NCBI RefSeq assembly: GCF_000956545.1
Contig: NZ_JYIT01000083.1
Span: forward strand, 124,001 to 188,000
Origin: Microbacterium azadirachtae
GTDB lineage: Bacteria; Actinomycetota; Actinomycetes; Actinomycetales; Microbacteriaceae
Reading direction: 5' to 3'
DNA: 64,000 nt
This document shows, piece after piece, positions 8,310-17,093 of the stretch. Below the pieces are notes generated by a model. It saw nothing but the letters and a program-made list of their open reading frames with translations. It was not told where the DNA came from and did no database searches. Numbering within the stretch: the first letter of the stretch is position 1; every line of letters starts with the position of its first letter. A program made the position numbers and the translations under genes.

Positions 8310-9362
8310 ATGTCTGACACCACCACGACCACGCCCGAGGCGGGGCCGCCGACCTCGGCGCTCCACCTCGCCGACGAGTTCCTCGCCCGGCAGACGCCGG
8401 TGCAGCGGATCCGCGCGATCCTCTACCGCTACCCGGCGATCAGCCCGGCCATCGTGCTCGTCGTCGCGATCATCATCTTCGGCGTCATCAACCCCCGGTT
8501 CCTGGCCCCGAACAACCTGTCCCTGGTCACCCAGCAGGTCGCCGTCATCGGCACCCTCGGCGTGGCCCAGACCCTCGTCATCCTCACCGCCGGCATCGAC
8601 CTCTCCGTCGGAGCCGCCATGGTGCTCAGCTCGGTCGTGATCGGCAACGCCGCCGCCGGGCTGGGGATCCCCGGGATCCTCGCGCTCCTGGTCGGGCTCG
8701 TCGCCGGTGTCGTCACCGGCGTCATCAACGGCTTCCTGGTGACCCGGCTCAACCTGCCGCCGTTCATCGTCACGCTCGGCACGCTGAGCATCTTCACCGC
8801 GCTCACGCTGCTGCTCTCCAACGGCGCGACGGTGCAGGGCAGCAAGCTGCCCGACATCATCACCTGGACCGGATCCACGTTCCACCTGGGCGTCGACGTC
8901 ACCTACGGCGTGCTCATGATGATCCTGCTCTACGTGGTCATCGCGTTCGCGCTCGGCCGCACGGCGTGGGGCCGTCACGTGTACGCGGTCGGCGACGACC
9001 CCGAGGCCGCCCGCCTCAGCGGCATCCGGGTGAACCGCGTGCTGCTGAGCGTCTACGTGGTCGCCGGCGCGATCGTCGCGCTCGCCGCCTGGATCCAGAT
9101 CGGCCGCGACTTCGGGTCCAGCCCGAACGCCGCCGTCGACGCCAACCTCAACGCCATCACCGCCGTCGTCATCGGCGGCACGAGCCTCTTCGGCGGCCGC
9201 GGCAACGTGTGGGGCACCCTGCTCGGAGCGCTCATCGTCGGCGTCTTCCGCAACGGCCTCGCCCTCGCCGGCCTGGACGTGCTGTACCAGACCCTCGCCG
9301 TCGGCATCCTCGTCATCGTCGCGGTCTCCATCGATCAGTGGATTCGGAAGGTGCGCAAGTGA
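8310..9362 (+). CDS. frcC: Sugar ABC transporter permease, CUT2 family (FrcC-like)
   Basis: 350 residues with about nine or ten hydrophobic segments from residue 45 on. It carries the CUT2 permease signatures LTAGIDLSVGA and GTSLFGGRGNVWGTLLGA, the latter near the C-terminus where the coupling region contacts the ATPase. A hydrophilic N-terminus of about 35 residues precedes the first helix. It forms the membrane channel for the sugar delivered by the upstream lipoprotein. Its stop overlaps the ATPase start (GTGA), so translation is coupled. Confidence 0.9.
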   Translation: MSDTTTTTPEAGPPTSALHLADEFLARQTPVQRIRAILYRYPAISPAIVLVVAIIIFGVINPRFLAPNNLSLVTQQVAVIGTLGVAQTLVILTAGIDLSVGAAMVLSSVVIGNAAAGLGIPGILALLVGLVAGVVTGVINGFLVTRLNLPPFIVTLGTLSIFTALTLLLSNGATVQGSKLPDIITWTGSTFHLGVDVTYGVLMMILLYVVIAFALGRTAWGRHVYAVGDDPEAARLSGIRVNRVLLSVYVVAGAIVALAAWIQIGRDFGSSPNAAVDANLNAITAVVIGGTSLFGGRGNVWGTLLGALIVGVFRNGLALAGLDVLYQTLAVGILVIVAVSIDQWIRKVRK

Positions 9363-10141
9363 ACGCCGCAACCACCACGGAAACCCGCACGCCGGTGCTC
9401 TCGGCCAAGCGGCTCGTCAAGACCTATGGGCATGTCGTCGGTCTCGACGGCGTCAGCCTCGACCTGTACGCGGGGGAGGTGCTCGCGATCATCGGCGACA
9501 ACGGCGCCGGCAAGACCACCCTCATCAAGTGCCTCACCGGCGCGGAGATCCCCGACGGCGGCGAACTGCTGCTCGACGGCAAGCCGGTGCACTTCCGCCG
9601 TCCGCAGGACGCGCGCGACGCCGGCATCGAGACCGTGTACCAGTCGCTGGCCGTCTCGCCGGCGCTCGACGTGGCCAGCAACATGTACCTGGGCCGCGAG
9701 CTGCGCCGTCCGGGCTTCCTCGGATCCGCGCTGCGCATGCTCGACACGAAGGCGATGCGCCGCAACGCCCGCGAGGAGCTCACCCGGCTCGGGATCTCGA
9801 CGCTGCAGGACGTCACGGTGCCGATCGAGAACCTCTCCGGCGGACAGCGTCAGGCCGTCGCCGTGGCCCGCGCCGCCGCCTTCGGCTCGAAGGTCGTCGT
9901 GCTCGACGAGCCGACCGCCGCGCTGGGCGTGCGCGAGGGCAACCAGGTGCTCGAGCTCATCAAGCGCCTGCGCGACACCGGCGTGCCCGTGATCCTGATC
10001 AGCCACAACATGCCGCACGTGTTCGAGGTCGCCGACCGGATCCACATCCAGCGGCTCGGCAAGCGCGCGGGCACGATCACGCCCCAGTCGCACACCATGG
10101 GCGAGGCCGTGGCGATCATGACGGGCGCGCAGACGCTGTGA
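9359..10141 (+). CDS. frcA: Sugar ABC transporter ATP-binding protein (FrcA-like, single NBD)
   Basis: 260 residues from GTG 9359, which overlaps the permease stop. Walker A GDNGAGKTT (about 46-54), signature LSGGQRQAVAVARA and Walker B VVVLDEPTAALG are intact, followed by the switch region LISHNM. Most CUT2 ATPases are about 500-residue tandem proteins; the single-domain size here matches FrcA-type transporters, where it acts as a homodimer. Longer frames extending to 8966 are shadows of the permease. Confidence 0.92.
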   Translation: MNAATTTETRTPVLSAKRLVKTYGHVVGLDGVSLDLYAGEVLAIIGDNGAGKTTLIKCLTGAEIPDGGELLLDGKPVHFRRPQDARDAGIETVYQSLAVSPALDVASNMYLGRELRRPGFLGSALRMLDTKAMRRNAREELTRLGISTLQDVTVPIENLSGGQRQAVAVARAAAFGSKVVVLDEPTAALGVREGNQVLELIKRLRDTGVPVILISHNMPHVFEVADRIHIQRLGKRAGTITPQSHTMGEAVAIMTGAQTL

Positions 10142-10467
10142 CCTCGATGCATCTCTACGCGGAGTTCCGGGCGGTGCCCGGTGCGGGGGACGCGGTGGCG
10201 TCCCTCGTGGCCGGGTACCGCCGGAGCGTGGCGGAGGAGCCGGGCGCCGTGCGCTTCGACGCGCATCGGCTGCGGGACGATCCCGACCGCTTCTTCGTCT
10301 ACGAGGAGTACGCCGACGACGCGGCGTTCCGCGCGCACGTCTCGGCCCCCGCGAACGCGGTGTTCAACGCCGCCCTGGCACCCCTCGTGGTCGGCGGCGG
10401 CTCACGGTTGACCTGGCTGGCGGAGATCCCGGACGCGCACGGCGTCGCAGAGGCGGCGGTCGCATGA
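10138..10467 (+). CDS. Antibiotic-biosynthesis-monooxygenase-like (ABM) dimeric alpha/beta-barrel protein
   Basis: 109 residues from GTG 10138, coupled to the ATPase stop (GTGA) and itself coupled to the kinase start (ATGA). The pattern LYAEFRAVPGAGDAVASL, then GAVRFDAHRL, then FFVYEEYADDAAFRAHVSAP is the ABM/YgiN ferredoxin-like fold. Such proteins act as quinol monooxygenases or, in sugar operons, as mutarotase-like partners. Its role here is unknown, but tight embedding in the operon points to the same pathway. Confidence 0.8.
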   Translation: MTSMHLYAEFRAVPGAGDAVASLVAGYRRSVAEEPGAVRFDAHRLRDDPDRFFVYEEYADDAAFRAHVSAPANAVFNAALAPLVVGGGSRLTWLAEIPDAHGVAEAAVA

Positions 10468-11441
10468 CGGCCGGCGCCGAGCGGATCCTCGTCATCGGCG
10501 AGGCGCTCATCGACATCGTCGACCGGGGCGGCCGGCAGGCCCGCCACGTCGGCGGCAGCCCGCTGAACGTCGCCTTCGGGCTCGCACGCCTCGGGCTCGC
10601 CACGACCTTCGCGACGGCGTTCGGCACGGACGAGGGCGGATCCGCGATCGTGCGGCATCTGGCCGAGGCCGGAGTCGCGATCGTGCGCACCGCCGACGCC
10701 GGCCGGCCGACGTCGACCGCGCTGGCCAGGATCGGCGCGGACGGATCCGCGAGCTACGAGTTCGATCTCGCCTGGGCCTTCTCCACCCCGCCGGCGACCG
10801 CGGGATTCGACGTGGTGCACGTCGGATCGATCGGCGCGCTGCGCGCGCCCGGCGCCGACGGCGTGCGGGAGCTCGTCGCGGGACTCCCCGAGCAGGTGCT
10901 CGTCACGTTCGACCCGAACATCCGCGCGGCGCTCATGCCGCCGCGCGAGGAGACCAGGGCGCGGGTCGAGGCGTACGCCGCGCGCGCCGCGGTGGTCAAG
11001 CTCAGCGACGAGGACGCCGCGTGGCTCTACCCCGACGATGCCCAGGCCGCGCCGGAGCGCCTGCTCGCGGCCGGGGCGCGGCTCGTCGTCATGACCCGAG
11101 GTGCGGAGGGCAGCGTGCTGCATACGGGCGAGCTGCGCGTCGAGGTGCCGGTGCGGCCCACGGTCGCCGTGGACACCATCGGCGCCGGAGACGCGTACAT
11201 GTCGGGGCTCATCGCCGCGATCGTGCGGCGGGTCGGCATCGACGACGCGCGAGCGGGCCGGTTCACCCGGGCGCAGCTCGCCGAGATCGGCGCCGTCGCC
11301 GCCGCATCGGCCGCGCTGACGGTCGGCCGTGCCGGCGCCATGCCCCCGACCGCCGCGGAGCTCGACCGGGCGCTCGATCGGGCGCTCGCCGCGGATCCGA
11401 CGCCGGCGGCGGAGCAGGGCTCAGTCGTGCCGCTCCGCTGA
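10464..11441 (+). CDS. PfkB family carbohydrate kinase (probable fructokinase)
   Basis: 325 residues. The N-terminal GGSPLNVAFGLARLG and C-terminal DTIGAGDAYMSG signatures mark the ribokinase/PfkB family; the Asp of GAGD is the catalytic base. As last gene of the operon it would phosphorylate the sugar imported by the FrcBCA-like transporter, consistent with fructokinase. ATG 10464 overlaps the preceding stop. Its last 21 bp overlap the 3' end of the convergent antiporter gene. Confidence 0.88.
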   Translation: MTAGAERILVIGEALIDIVDRGGRQARHVGGSPLNVAFGLARLGLATTFATAFGTDEGGSAIVRHLAEAGVAIVRTADAGRPTSTALARIGADGSASYEFDLAWAFSTPPATAGFDVVHVGSIGALRAPGADGVRELVAGLPEQVLVTFDPNIRAALMPPREETRARVEAYAARAAVVKLSDEDAAWLYPDDAQAAPERLLAAGARLVVMTRGAEGSVLHTGELRVEVPVRPTVAVDTIGAGDAYMSGLIAAIVRRVGIDDARAGRFTRAQLAEIGAVAAASAALTVGRAGAMPPTAAELDRALDRALAADPTPAAEQGSVVPLR

Positions 11442-12992
11442 CGCCGGGGTGAGGTGCAGGGCATCGCGGTCCAGGCGCGTCTGCAGCCGGTGCAGCGTGG
11501 CGTCGCTGATCGCGCCGTGGTTGCGCAGCCGGATCACGACCTCGCGCGTGTGGTCCACGAGGGCGAGGCTCAGCGCGGCGTAGTCGTGGTCGAGATCCCG
11601 GCGGGTGCTGCGCCCCGGCTCCGGGGCGGCGCCGATCCGCTCGAGACGGTCGCGATACTCCTCCACCACGCGCTCGCGCACGTGCTCCGGCACGTCGATC
11701 TCCCGGGCGAGCCCGGGCGAGGCGTGGATCGCGGAGAGCAGTGCGGCGCGGTGCGCGCGCGTGAACTCGGCGGCCACCATCGTGTCGGGCTCGAAGCGCG
11801 CCCACCGGATCACGGCGGGCAGGAGCATCCCCTGCGCGAGGATCGTGAGGATGATGACGCCCGTGGCGACGAAGATGATCTCCGCGCGACCGGGCATGTC
11901 GGCGGGCACGGCGAGGGCGACGGCCAGGGAGATCGCGCCACGGAAGCCCGCGACCGTCGAGACGACCCTGGCGCGATGCGTCATGCGCTTCTGGCGCTGA
12001 GCGGGGCTCCGGTCCACGAGCCGGATCCCCCAGGTCGTGATCATCTGGAACCCGAAGCGGATGAGCAGGATCGCGATCCAGATCAGCACGCACAGCACGA
12101 GCAGCATCGGGATGCTCGCGAGCGGCACCGAGCGCATCGCCGACTGCGCCTCGATCCCGATCAGCACGAAGAGGGCGCCGTTGAGGGTCGAGGTCGCCAG
12201 GGTCCAGAAGCCGTCCCGCTGCTGCCGGGACTGCGGGGTGCCGGAGCGCGGACCCGTGCGACTCAGGTACAGGCCGGCGATGACGACGGCGATGACGCCC
12301 GAGGCGTGGATCTGCTCCGCGGCGAGGAACGATGCGAACGGCACCAGCACCAGGGCGGCGTTGTGCAGGAGCGGGTCGGTCAGGCGGCGCAGCACGAACG
12401 TCCCCAGCAGACCCGCGAGGAGCCCGACGGCCGCTCCGCCGCCGTACGCCAGGCCGACCAGGCCCGTGATCTCCCAGCCGCTGTAGTGCGCGCCGCTCGC
12501 GGCCAGTCCGATCACGATCGTGTAGATCACCAGGGCTGTGCCGTCGTTGACCAGGCTCTCGGCCCGCAGCTGGATCACGTTGCGATGGGGGAGGGCGCGG
12601 GCGAGCGCCCCGACGGCGGTGGCGTCGGTCGGGGCCAGCGCGGCGCCGAGGACGAGCGCCGGCAGCCATCCCCATCCGAGCGCGACGCCGATGCCGGCGG
12701 TGCCGAAGGTCGTCGCGACCACGAGCAGCGTGCTCAGCAGCAGGATGACACGCAGGTCGCGGCGCACTTCGCGCAGCGGCGTCATCAGCGCCTCCCAGAA
12801 CAGCAGGGCAGGCAGGAACAGCACGAGCACCGCGTCGGAGGGGAGGTGGATGCTGCGCACTTGGGGGAGGAGCCCGACGAGCAGCCCGAGCAGGAGCTGC
12901 ACCAGCGGCGCGGGCAGCCGGAGCCGTGGCGCGAGCCAGGCGGCGGCCACGACGAGAGCGCCGATCAGGACGAAGGTGGTGAGCGGATCCAT
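11421..12992 (-). CDS. Na+/H+ antiporter, CPA1/NhaP type
   Basis: 523 residues with about 12 hydrophobic segments over the first 400 residues and a hydrophilic C-terminal domain of about 115 residues. Signatures include LFLPALLFWEAL, ALAPTDATAVGALA (unwound helix) and AESLVNDGTALV with the conserved Asn-Asp of CPA1 exchangers. It exchanges external protons for cytoplasmic Na+ or K+ at the membrane. It is monocistronic and converges on the kinase gene with a 21-bp 3' overlap. The 210 bp between its start and 13203 hold nothing I can name apart from a short GGGCTCAG direct repeat. Confidence 0.92.
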   Translation of the reverse strand: MDPLTTFVLIGALVVAAAWLAPRLRLPAPLVQLLLGLLVGLLPQVRSIHLPSDAVLVLFLPALLFWEALMTPLREVRRDLRVILLLSTLLVVATTFGTAGIGVALGWGWLPALVLGAALAPTDATAVGALARALPHRNVIQLRAESLVNDGTALVIYTIVIGLAASGAHYSGWEITGLVGLAYGGGAAVGLLAGLLGTFVLRRLTDPLLHNAALVLVPFASFLAAEQIHASGVIAVVIAGLYLSRTGPRSGTPQSRQQRDGFWTLATSTLNGALFVLIGIEAQSAMRSVPLASIPMLLVLCVLIWIAILLIRFGFQMITTWGIRLVDRSPAQRQKRMTHRARVVSTVAGFRGAISLAVALAVPADMPGRAEIIFVATGVIILTILAQGMLLPAVIRWARFEPDTMVAAEFTRAHRAALLSAIHASPGLAREIDVPEHVRERVVEEYRDRLERIGAAPEPGRSTRRDLDHDYAALSLALVDHTREVVIRLRNHGAISDATLHRLQTRLDRDALHLTPASAERHD

Positions 12993-13202
12993 GAGCAGTC
13001 CTCTCCGGGAGGCGGGACGATGCGGCGAAACAGGATCCCGCCATCGCGACGCCGACTCGAGGAGCTTCGCCGTGCCCAGCGTCGCACCCCGGTGTTTCGG
13101 CGCCGTTACGGGTTCAGGAGCGAACGGTTTCGTGCGCCTCGCCGGTGGTCGGCGCTCGGTCGCGATGCGGTGCCGCGCGGGCTCAGCCGCCGTGCCGCGG
13201 GC

Positions 13203-14480
13203 TCAGCGGCCCGCCCGGTCGAGCAGCATCGCCCGCTCGGCGGCGTTCGCGGTGAGCCCGGCCGCCCGCAGGAGCTCCGCCTGCGCCGCGGCCGTGCGTC
13301 CGAGGCGCTGCAGCAGGTCGCCGCGCACGGCGTGCAGCAGGTGGTAGTCGTCGATCGCACCGCCGTCGACGAGCGCATCCACGAGCTCGAGGCCCGCGGC
13401 GGGCCCGTGCACCTCGGCGACGGCCACGGCCCGGTTGAGCTCGACGATCGGCGACGGGAACCGCGCGGCGAGCACCGCGTAGAGGCCTGCGATCCGGCGC
13501 CAGTCGGTGTCGGCCTGCGTCGCAGCCATCGCGTGCGCGGCGGCGATCGCCGCCTGCAGTGCGTAGCGGCCGGGCGGCCGTCCGCGGTCCCGGGCGAGCG
13601 CGTGCGCACGGGCGAGCGCCGCGTAACCGCGGCGGATCAGCAGCCGGTCCCAGCGGGTGCGGTCCTGGTCGCGCAGCAGCACGAGGCGTCCGGACGCGTC
13701 GTGCCGGGAGCGCAGCCGGGACGCCTGCAGCTCCAGCAGCGCGGCGAGCCCGTGCACCTCCGGCTCGGCGGGCATCAGGGCGCACAGGAGCCGGGCGAGG
13801 CGCAGCGCCTCCGTGCACAGATCGATGCGCATCCAGTCGTCGCCGGCCGTCGCGGCGTAGCCCTCGTTGAAGACGAGGTAGATCACCTCGAGCACGGCGT
13901 CGAGCCGGGCCGCGAGCTCGGCTCCCGAGGGCACCTCGTAGGGGATCCGCTGGTCGCGGATGGTCTTCTTCGCGCGGGAGATGCGGCGCACGATCGTCGG
14001 GGTCGCGGTCACGTACGCCCGGGCGATCTCCTCGGTCGTGAGCCCGCCCACCATGCGCAGCGTCAGCGCGACCTGGGAGGTGCGCGGCAGCACCGGGTGG
14101 CACGCCGTGAAGAGCATCCGCAGCAGGTCGTCGGAGATCTCGCCGTCCACGACCGACCCCGGATCCGGTGCCGACGCGGCGTCGGCAAGCAGCTCGCCCT
14201 CCAGCAGCGGCAGCTTGCGGGCGAGGGTTGCGTCGCGGCGGATCCGGTCGATCGCCCGGCGCTTCGCCGTGACGGTCAGCCAGGCGCCCGGATTGTGCGG
14301 GATCCCGTCCCGGGGCCACTGCTCCAGCGCCGCCAGGTGCGCGTCCTGCGCCAGATCCTCGGCCAGTGTGATGTCGCCCACGAGACGGGTCAGCACGGCG
14401 ACGAGCTGCGGCCATTCGATCCGCCACGCCGCGTCGACCGCGCGCGGCACCGCGCGGTCGACGGGCGGGTCGGTCGCCAC
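13203..14480 (-). CDS. ECF42-type RNA polymerase sigma factor with C-terminal extension
   Basis: 425 residues from GTG 14480, sharing one base with the stop of the YCII gene. The sigma2 region (LVGDITLAEDLAQDAHLAAL, about 33-52) and sigma4 HTH (LTTEEIARAYVTATPTIVRR) are followed by an Ala/Arg-rich helical C-terminus of about 230 residues. This extension, together with the YCII (DGPF-like) neighbour, is characteristic of group ECF42, which works without a classical anti-sigma factor. It ends an operon of RibD-like reductase, YCII protein and sigma factor. Upstream extensions to 14558 are shadows. Confidence 0.9.
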   Translation of the reverse strand: MATDPPVDRAVPRAVDAAWRIEWPQLVAVLTRLVGDITLAEDLAQDAHLAALEQWPRDGIPHNPGAWLTVTAKRRAIDRIRRDATLARKLPLLEGELLADAASAPDPGSVVDGEISDDLLRMLFTACHPVLPRTSQVALTLRMVGGLTTEEIARAYVTATPTIVRRISRAKKTIRDQRIPYEVPSGAELAARLDAVLEVIYLVFNEGYAATAGDDWMRIDLCTEALRLARLLCALMPAEPEVHGLAALLELQASRLRSRHDASGRLVLLRDQDRTRWDRLLIRRGYAALARAHALARDRGRPPGRYALQAAIAAAHAMAATQADTDWRRIAGLYAVLAARFPSPIVELNRAVAVAEVHGPAAGLELVDALVDGGAIDDYHLLHAVRGDLLQRLGRTAAAQAELLRAAGLTANAAERAMLLDRAGR

Positions 14481-14836
14481 TATTCGCCGTCGAGTTCGCG
14501 CAGCTCGAGGGCCATCGTCCACTCGGGGCCGTGGATGCGCAGGAACCGCGTGCCCCATTCGACGGCCTCGTCGCGCGTGCGGGTCTGGAGCAGGCAGTAG
14601 CCGCCCACCATCTCCTTCGACTCGGTGTACGGGCCGTCGACGACGGTCACGTCGCCGCCGGAGAGCCGGAGCACCGCGCCCTCCTCGGGCGGACGGAGCC
14701 CTGCCGTGTCCAGCAGCACGCCGGCCTTCGTCATCTCTTCGAGCAGGTGGCCCATCTCCTCCTCGAGACGGGGGTCGGGACCCCAGTCGGCGGGCAGTTC
14801 CTCGATGTCGGGCCGGATGAGCAGCAGGTATCGCAT
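14480..14836 (-). CDS. YCII-related (DGPF) protein
   Basis: 118 residues from ATG 14836. The YCII ferredoxin-like fold starts with MRYLLLIRPDIEELP and contains VVDGPYTESKEMVGGYCLLQ, the counterpart of the DGPF motif. Proteins of this family are genetically linked to ECF42 sigma factors, but their biochemical role is not established. It sits 14 bp downstream of the RibD-like gene and overlaps the sigma factor gene by one base, so the three are one transcript. Confidence 0.88.
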   Translation of the reverse strand: MRYLLLIRPDIEELPADWGPDPRLEEEMGHLLEEMTKAGVLLDTAGLRPPEEGAVLRLSGGDVTVVDGPYTESKEMVGGYCLLQTRTRDEAVEWGTRFLRIHGPEWTMALELRELDGE

Positions 14837-14850
14837 GGTCTGATCCTCTC

Positions 14851-15420
14851 TCAGGCGACGCTGTAGCGCAGGTAGGTCGCCCCGGCGGCGAAGGAGCGGG
14901 ACTCCTCGAGGGTCAGCTCGAGGTCGGTGCCCGTCGGGAACAGCGGCGTGCCACCGCCGATGACGACGGGATGCAGGACGATGCGGAACTCGTCGATCAG
15001 GCCCAGGGCGAGGAACGAGTGCACGAGCTTGGGACTCGCGTAGATCGCGATCGTGCCTCCCGGCTGCTCCTTCAGGCGCCCGAACTCCTCGGCGAGGTTC
15101 CCTCGGACGAGCCGCGTGTTGTTCCAGTCGGCGGACTCGAGGGTCGTCGACACGACGATCTTGTCGACCGCGTTGACCCACTCCGCGTGCGCGCGCTCGG
15201 TGGGCGTGCTCTCGGCGGTGGGCTGAGTGCTCCAGTACCCGGACATCCCGAGATACGTCTCGCGCCCGTAGACGGGGAGGTCGATGTCCTCCTGGATGTG
15301 CTGCGCGTAGGCGGACAGCTCCTCGTCGTACGCGCGGTTCGTCCATTCGAACCCCATCCCCTTGCCCGACGACACGTATCCGTCGAGCGTCATGTGGTCG
15401 AAAGCCACGATCTTTCGCAT
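14851..15420 (-). CDS. Dihydrofolate reductase family protein (RibD C-terminal domain-like)
   Basis: 189 residues beginning MRKIVAFDHMTLDGYVSSG, the usual start of RibD-C/DHFR-like proteins. The NADPH-binding segments GGTIAIYASPKLVHSFL and VIGGGTPLFP follow. It is probably an NADPH-dependent reductase of unknown substrate, often found with YCII proteins and ECF sigma factors. GGAAGG lies 7 nt before the ATG. As first gene behind an ECF-like promoter it is the likely direct target of the sigma factor encoded two genes downstream. Confidence 0.88.
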   Translation of the reverse strand: MRKIVAFDHMTLDGYVSSGKGMGFEWTNRAYDEELSAYAQHIQEDIDLPVYGRETYLGMSGYWSTQPTAESTPTERAHAEWVNAVDKIVVSTTLESADWNNTRLVRGNLAEEFGRLKEQPGGTIAIYASPKLVHSFLALGLIDEFRIVLHPVVIGGGTPLFPTGTDLELTLEESRSFAAGATYLRYSVA

Positions 15421-15470
15421 GTGCGTTTCCTTCCGGTGCGGGGCCGCCCTTCGGCCCCTTCACCTGTTCC

Positions 15471-15497
15471 GTCGAACGGGCAGGGCGGATCCGGACA
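15471..15497 (-). promoter_or_regulatory. Putative ECF42-dependent promoter
   Basis: Reading towards the reductase gene, TGTCCG (15497-15492), a 17-nt spacer and CGAC (15474-15471) resemble the ECF42 promoter pattern TGTCGA/CGAY. It lies about 50 nt before the start codon. One base of the -35 motif region deviates, so this is a candidate only. Confidence 0.5.
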
Positions 15498-15516
15498 CAG
15501 GCGGGGAGGAATCTGC

Positions 15517-16845
15517 TCACGCGATGCGTTCGGTGCGGGCGCGCCCGCCGAGCCGGGGCGGCGCACCGGTGCCGGGCGGCGGCAGGAACCAGACCTTCGC
15601 ACGGATCCCGACGCCGTCGATGCGGATGACCCATCCGTTGTCGTGGACGAGGTGGTGGCAGGTCTCGCAGAGCAGGACCCCGTTGGCGAGATCCGTCGTG
15701 CCGAGGTCTCGAGCCCACCATTCGATGTGGTGGGCCTTCGTCATCGAGGGCGGCAGCCCGCAGAAGGCGCATCCCCCGTCGCGTTCGGTCAAGGCCAGGC
15801 GCTGGGTCCTGCTGAACAGGCGCCGATTGCGCCCCCAGTTCAGGATCTCCCCCTCCTGTCCGCAGGTCCACCGAATGACGCTGCCGCCGCCGGCCATCCG
15901 CCGCACGGTGTCGATGCCGACCGGCTGCTCGATGCCGTCGATCCGCCCGGATCCGGTCCCGGCTTCCAGATCGGCCGCGTTCACCCGTACCACGACGGTC
16001 GCCCCGTTCAGAGTCTGGTTCTTCAGGCAGGTGAGGCCGTGCTCGGCGAGGTGCACGAGCGCGTCGGCCTGGATCTGCGCCACGGTGCGGCGGTCGGAGC
16101 CCGGGTCGTCGCTCTCGTGCTTCGCGGCGAACCCGGCCGACACGAACCCTTCGATCGCGGTCTTGACGGAGGCGGCCCGGGCAGGGTCGAGGGTGGCGTT
16201 CACGTGCAGCATCCCGCCCCGTTCGAACATCGACAGGCCCGCCTGCGCACGCAGTGCGTCCTCCCGCGGAGCGACCCCGTCCGGATCCAGATGTGCCTCG
16301 GTCCGGGTGATCGCTCGGCGGACCTCGTCGGCGGACAACCCCGGAGCGAGGCCGACCAGCAGCCGTTCGGCCTCTGCGGCCGCGTCGCGACCGACCTTCG
16401 GGATCATGCGATCCAGGAAGGCGACGATCATCCCCGCCGCCGCGGCGCCGACCCGTCCCGCGGACAGCGTCTCCTGCAGAGCGGGGAACTTCGCAGGAAG
16501 CGCCTCGCCGATCAGGTTCGTGCGCGGCGCGGTCGCCTCGCCGACCGTCACGAGTCGGAGCGCCTCCCCGGTCGACGCCCCCGTGGTCGTCGCGATCAGC
16601 TGTGCCGCGTTCCGGTAACCCTGCTGCTTCGCCAGCGACGCCGGTCCGAGCTCGTGCCGCGACTCCCGCGCGATCCGGGCCGCGACCTCCGCGTGCACCG
16701 CATCCGCAGCGCGCTTGAGCCGCCCGATCGCCTCGTTCACCGCCAGCAGCTGCGTCCGTGACAACGCCGCCCCGGACTCCGCGCCCGCCCATGCCTCATC
16801 CAGGAGCCGAGTGGCTTCCCGGATCGGGTCGAGGGTGCTGGTCAT
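15517..16845 (-). CDS. DUF222/13E12-type protein with C-terminal HNH nuclease domain
   Basis: 442 residues. The N-terminal two thirds is a helical DUF222 domain. The C-terminal HNH motif has the zinc cysteines CAFCG, the catalytic AHHIEWWA, then NGVLLCETCHHLVHD. This abundant actinobacterial family includes the mycobacterial 13E12 repeat proteins; the biological substrate is unknown. The ATG at 16845 follows a -10-like TAGAAT at -12 to -7 and an SOS-box-like sequence, so a leaderless, damage-inducible message is inferred. A paralogue with the same promoter layout starts at 50475. Confidence 0.88.
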   Translation of the reverse strand: MTSTLDPIREATRLLDEAWAGAESGAALSRTQLLAVNEAIGRLKRAADAVHAEVAARIARESRHELGPASLAKQQGYRNAAQLIATTTGASTGEALRLVTVGEATAPRTNLIGEALPAKFPALQETLSAGRVGAAAAGMIVAFLDRMIPKVGRDAAAEAERLLVGLAPGLSADEVRRAITRTEAHLDPDGVAPREDALRAQAGLSMFERGGMLHVNATLDPARAASVKTAIEGFVSAGFAAKHESDDPGSDRRTVAQIQADALVHLAEHGLTCLKNQTLNGATVVVRVNAADLEAGTGSGRIDGIEQPVGIDTVRRMAGGGSVIRWTCGQEGEILNWGRNRRLFSRTQRLALTERDGGCAFCGLPPSMTKAHHIEWWARDLGTTDLANGVLLCETCHHLVHDNGWVIRIDGVGIRAKVWFLPPPGTGAPPRLGGRARTERIA

Positions 16846-16851
16846 GCTCCG

Positions 16852-16880
16852 ATTCTAGCGAGATTCGAAGATTTGTTCCC
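16852..16880 (-). promoter_or_regulatory. LexA-box-like promoter of the DUF222-HNH gene
   Basis: TCGAAG-ATTT-GTTCCC (16865-16880, read on the + strand) resembles the actinobacterial SOS box TCGAAC-N4-GTTCGA. The -10-like TAGAAT (16857-16852 on the - strand) ends exactly 6 nt before the ATG. The second DUF222-HNH gene has the same arrangement at 50449-50468. Confidence 0.55.
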
Positions 16881-17093
16881 ATTTATCCACAGGTGGATCT
16901 GGCCGCAGACCTGGGAGCATCCTGCGATCGCCTCCTCCCGATGTCGTGGAGCGCCCATACTGCCGAACGCCCGTCCTCCGACGGATTGCGCATCGCCACG
17001 CCAGGAGTCTGATGCAGCCCTGGCGCCGGCCGTCCGCGAGTGACAGGCTGAGCGTGTTCACGTCCCGGCGTCTTCCCGCGAGAGGGGTTCGCG

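Noticed and set aside
7089..9371. 760-residue open frame antisense to the sugar operon
   Set aside because: Low-complexity Asp/Glu/Arg-rich translation is the mirror of strongly biased third positions in the real genes on the + strand.
12993..13202. Possible small gene between antiporter and sigma factor
   Set aside because: No frame with a plausible start and composition; only a short GGGCTCAG direct repeat is visible.
11454..14600. 1048-residue + strand frame over the antiporter and sigma genes
   Set aside because: It spans several well-identified minus-strand genes and has no domain of its own; an artefact of high G+C.
15517..16845. HNH gene as evidence of a prophage or homing element
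   Set aside because: DUF222-HNH proteins are ordinary multi-copy chromosomal genes in Actinobacteria, and no phage or intron features flank it.
16861..16900. TTATCCACAGG as a DnaA box or replication origin
   Set aside because: A single site inside a promoter, with no cluster, no AT-rich unwinding region and no dnaA/dnaN nearby.
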